From an uncultured Collinsella sp. (GTDB lineage Bacteria > Actinomycetota > Coriobacteriia > Coriobacteriales > Coriobacteriaceae): a stretch of 34,100 bases of DNA. The position numbers were made by a program, and so were the translations under genes. How positions within the stretch are numbered: the stretch's first letter is position 1; each line of letters begins with the position of its first letter. The notes under the pieces were generated by a model, which saw nothing but the letters and a program-made list of their open reading frames with translations, searched no databases and was not told the origin of the DNA. The DNA is taken from positions 1 to 34,100 of the forward strand of contig UQMW01000015.1 in the NCBI GenBank assembly GCA_900542275.1. Reading direction: 5' to 3'. Shown piece by piece: positions 32,717 to 34,100 of this stretch.

Positions 32717-33922
32717 TTACTCCAGGAGCCAGTCGATCACGTTGCGCTTGCGGACTCCTTCGTAGTTCGCGTCCGCAAACAGCGTGTCGAGCGTAAGAAG
32801 CGTCTTGGGGTAGTTGTCTCGGACTTTCTTAAAGGGGGCCAACTCTCGATTGAGGGTAGTTTCGTCGAGCGTTGTGGCTGAAACCTGAAAATAGGCTGTC
32901 TCGTCTGAGTTTAGGGCAACAAAATCAATTTCCCCGCCGTCGATATCGCCCACGTAGACGTCGTATCCACGGCGTAGGAGCTCGAGATAAACAACATTTT
33001 CGAGGATATGACCGATATCGCTGCTTTGGGTTTTGACGAGAGCGCCTCTAAGTCCAAGGTCAACGGCGTAGTATTTGCCGTTTGTTGAAAGAAGCTGCCG
33101 ACCGCGCAGGTTATAGCGCGGAGCAAAGTACAACACAAGGCTGTCTGTTAAGCCTTTGAGGTACTTGGCTACGGTTTTCTGGTCGGTTTTGTTGCCGTTG
33201 GACGAGAGCGTGTCGGAGATTTTTTTAATCGAGATCCGGTTTCCAATGCTATGGAGTAGGAACTTGGTGATATCGCGCAGGGTCGGGACGTCCGAGACCT
33301 TCAGGCGTTCGATAACGTCGCGTATGACGATGGTATCGTAGAGGCTCATAAGATAATCGCGCGCCTGGGGTCCCTGAATACCCGTCTCGGCGATAAAGGG
33401 AAAAGAGCCCCGGGTGATGTACTCGTCAAACAGCTGGGTAGGAGCCTTTCCGCCATTGGTTTTTGCCGAGCAAAACTCTTTAAAGGAGAGGGGCAGCATC
33501 TTGAGCTCTACGTAGCGACCGGATAGTAAGGTTGCCAGCTCGCTCGAGAGCAGATAGGCGTTGGAACCGGTTATGTAGAGATCGACATTGTCCCTGATAA
33601 ATAGGCTGTCGACGGCTTTTTCGAAGTGCTCGACATGCTGTATCTCGTCCAGAAAAACGTAGTTCATCTTATCGGGGACGAGTCTGGCGGAAACGTAGTC
33701 GTAGAGTGCTCTATACGACGTAAGAGACTCGAACTCCAGATCTTCAAAGTTGAGGGATATAACCTGGGCATCTGTGGTTCCATGGTCGCGTAAATGACCA
33801 CGGTAAATCTCGAATAGCTTCGATTTGCCGGACCTACGCACGCCCGAAACGACCTTGATAACATGCGTGTCTTTCCACGAAATGAGCCAGTCGAGGTACT
33901 GTTTGCGGTCAATCAAATCCAT
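32717..33922 (-). CDS. AAA_14/DUF4143 ATPase
   Basis: 401 aa. N-terminal AAA+ domain with Walker A GVRRSGKS (27-34) and Walker B YVFLDEIQ, then YITGSNAYLLSSELATLLSG (sensor region) and LSFKEF, all standard for this family. The C-terminal DUF4143 part has a restriction-enzyme-like pattern, GGEIDFVALN followed by YFQVS (D..QxS/E-x-K-like). These proteins are abundant, often variable and mobile in gut bacteria; their role is unknown, with defence or toxin-like roles suggested. The start ATG 33922 has GGAGAGG upstream. Codon use is more AT-rich than its neighbours (many ATA, TTT, AAA), which hints at horizontal transfer. Two palindromes upstream may be operators. Confidence 0.88.
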   Translation of the reverse strand: MDLIDRKQYLDWLISWKDTHVIKVVSGVRRSGKSKLFEIYRGHLRDHGTTDAQVISLNFEDLEFESLTSYRALYDYVSARLVPDKMNYVFLDEIQHVEHFEKAVDSLFIRDNVDLYITGSNAYLLSSELATLLSGRYVELKMLPLSFKEFCSAKTNGGKAPTQLFDEYITRGSFPFIAETGIQGPQARDYLMSLYDTIVIRDVIERLKVSDVPTLRDITKFLLHSIGNRISIKKISDTLSSNGNKTDQKTVAKYLKGLTDSLVLYFAPRYNLRGRQLLSTNGKYYAVDLGLRGALVKTQSSDIGHILENVVYLELLRRGYDVYVGDIDGGEIDFVALNSDETAYFQVSATTLDETTLNRELAPFKKVRDNYPKTLLTLDTLFADANYEGVRKRNVIDWLLE

Positions 33923-33986
33923 AAAGCCTCTCCCTGGGTCTGAAACATTGGAACAAAATCAATATTTATATGAAATTACAAAAAAT

Positions 33987-34042
33987 ATGGAACCGAATCC
34001 ATTTTATCAAAATATCTCATGAAAATATGGATTACATTCCAT
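33987..34042. promoter_or_regulatory. two ATGGA-N6-TCCAT palindromes upstream of the ATPase gene
   Basis: Sites at 33987-34002 and 34027-34042 have the same arms, the same 6-bp spacer length and different spacer sequence, with centres exactly 40 bp apart (about four helical turns). They lie in an AT-rich stretch 65-120 bp upstream of the ATPase start. This is the expected form of a dimer-binding operator pair. No regulator gene is visible within the window. Confidence 0.55.
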
Positions 34043-34100
34043 AAATATCCGTAGCTACAGCCTTGGCTAATGGGCGTGGGACAAGCAAAAAAGCGACGCA

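Noticed and set aside
28000..34100. Insertion sequence or phage responsible for the rearranged end of the window
   Set aside because: No transposase, integrase, target-site duplication or tRNA attachment site is visible; only non-autonomous palindromes and a segmental duplication are seen.

Overview
The window is high-GC chromosomal DNA from a Gram-positive gut-type actinobacterium. The best guess is the class Coriobacteriia, probably Collinsella. This is an inference from rRNA character, codon choice and gene families; no database search was possible. It starts inside the 3' end of a 16S gene and runs through an rRNA operon with no spacer tRNA (16S end, 23S, 5S, strong terminator).

3.8-12.7 kb is mostly housekeeping: a small tail-anchored protein of unknown function, an Hsp20 chaperone, a WalJ/YycJ-type metallo-hydrolase divergent from the conserved trio tilS-hpt-ftsH, a class I aminotransferase and a YcdX-like PHP phosphatase. 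12.7-20.4 kb holds an RlmD/RumA-type RNA m5U methyltransferase, a complete polar amino acid ABC importer (lipoprotein, permease, ATPase), an EF-G-2-like GTPase homologue with degenerate GTP-binding motifs, and a secreted DNA/RNA non-specific nuclease. 20.5-28 kb is a carbohydrate locus: a LacI-type repressor divergent from genes for a fructose-type PTS EIIBC, a GatZ/KbaZ-like protein, a transaldolase, a split transketolase and a PTS EIIA. Together these would import and phosphorylate a ketose, probably epimerise it at C4 and feed it into the pentose phosphate interconversions. No kinase or class II aldolase partner is present.

28-34.1 kb is the accessory end. A ModD-like protein is followed by a tandem segmental duplication of [hairpin repeat - larE - HAD phosphatase]. 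In the first copy larE has collapsed to a 41-codon in-frame remnant (both ends joined, middle lost). In the second it is intact and should encode the sulfurtransferase that makes the nickel-pincer cofactor. Between the copies lies a dense cluster of TCTCTCTAAA-type motifs in both orientations, together with gene debris. The window ends with an AAA_14/DUF4143 ATPase preceded by two ATGGA-N6-TCCAT palindromes.

A recurring theme is intergenic palindromic DNA: perfect arms of 23-37 bp at 10.4, 14.3, 29.2 and 30.7 kb, an imperfect long hairpin at 15.4 kb, and two copies of a 47-bp element containing GGGACAGG. Some resemble REP-like elements mobilised by RAYT transposases in other bacteria, but no transposase is present here. 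An RNA with a possible pseudoknot or alternative fold lies between the PTS EIIBC gene and the gatZ-like gene.
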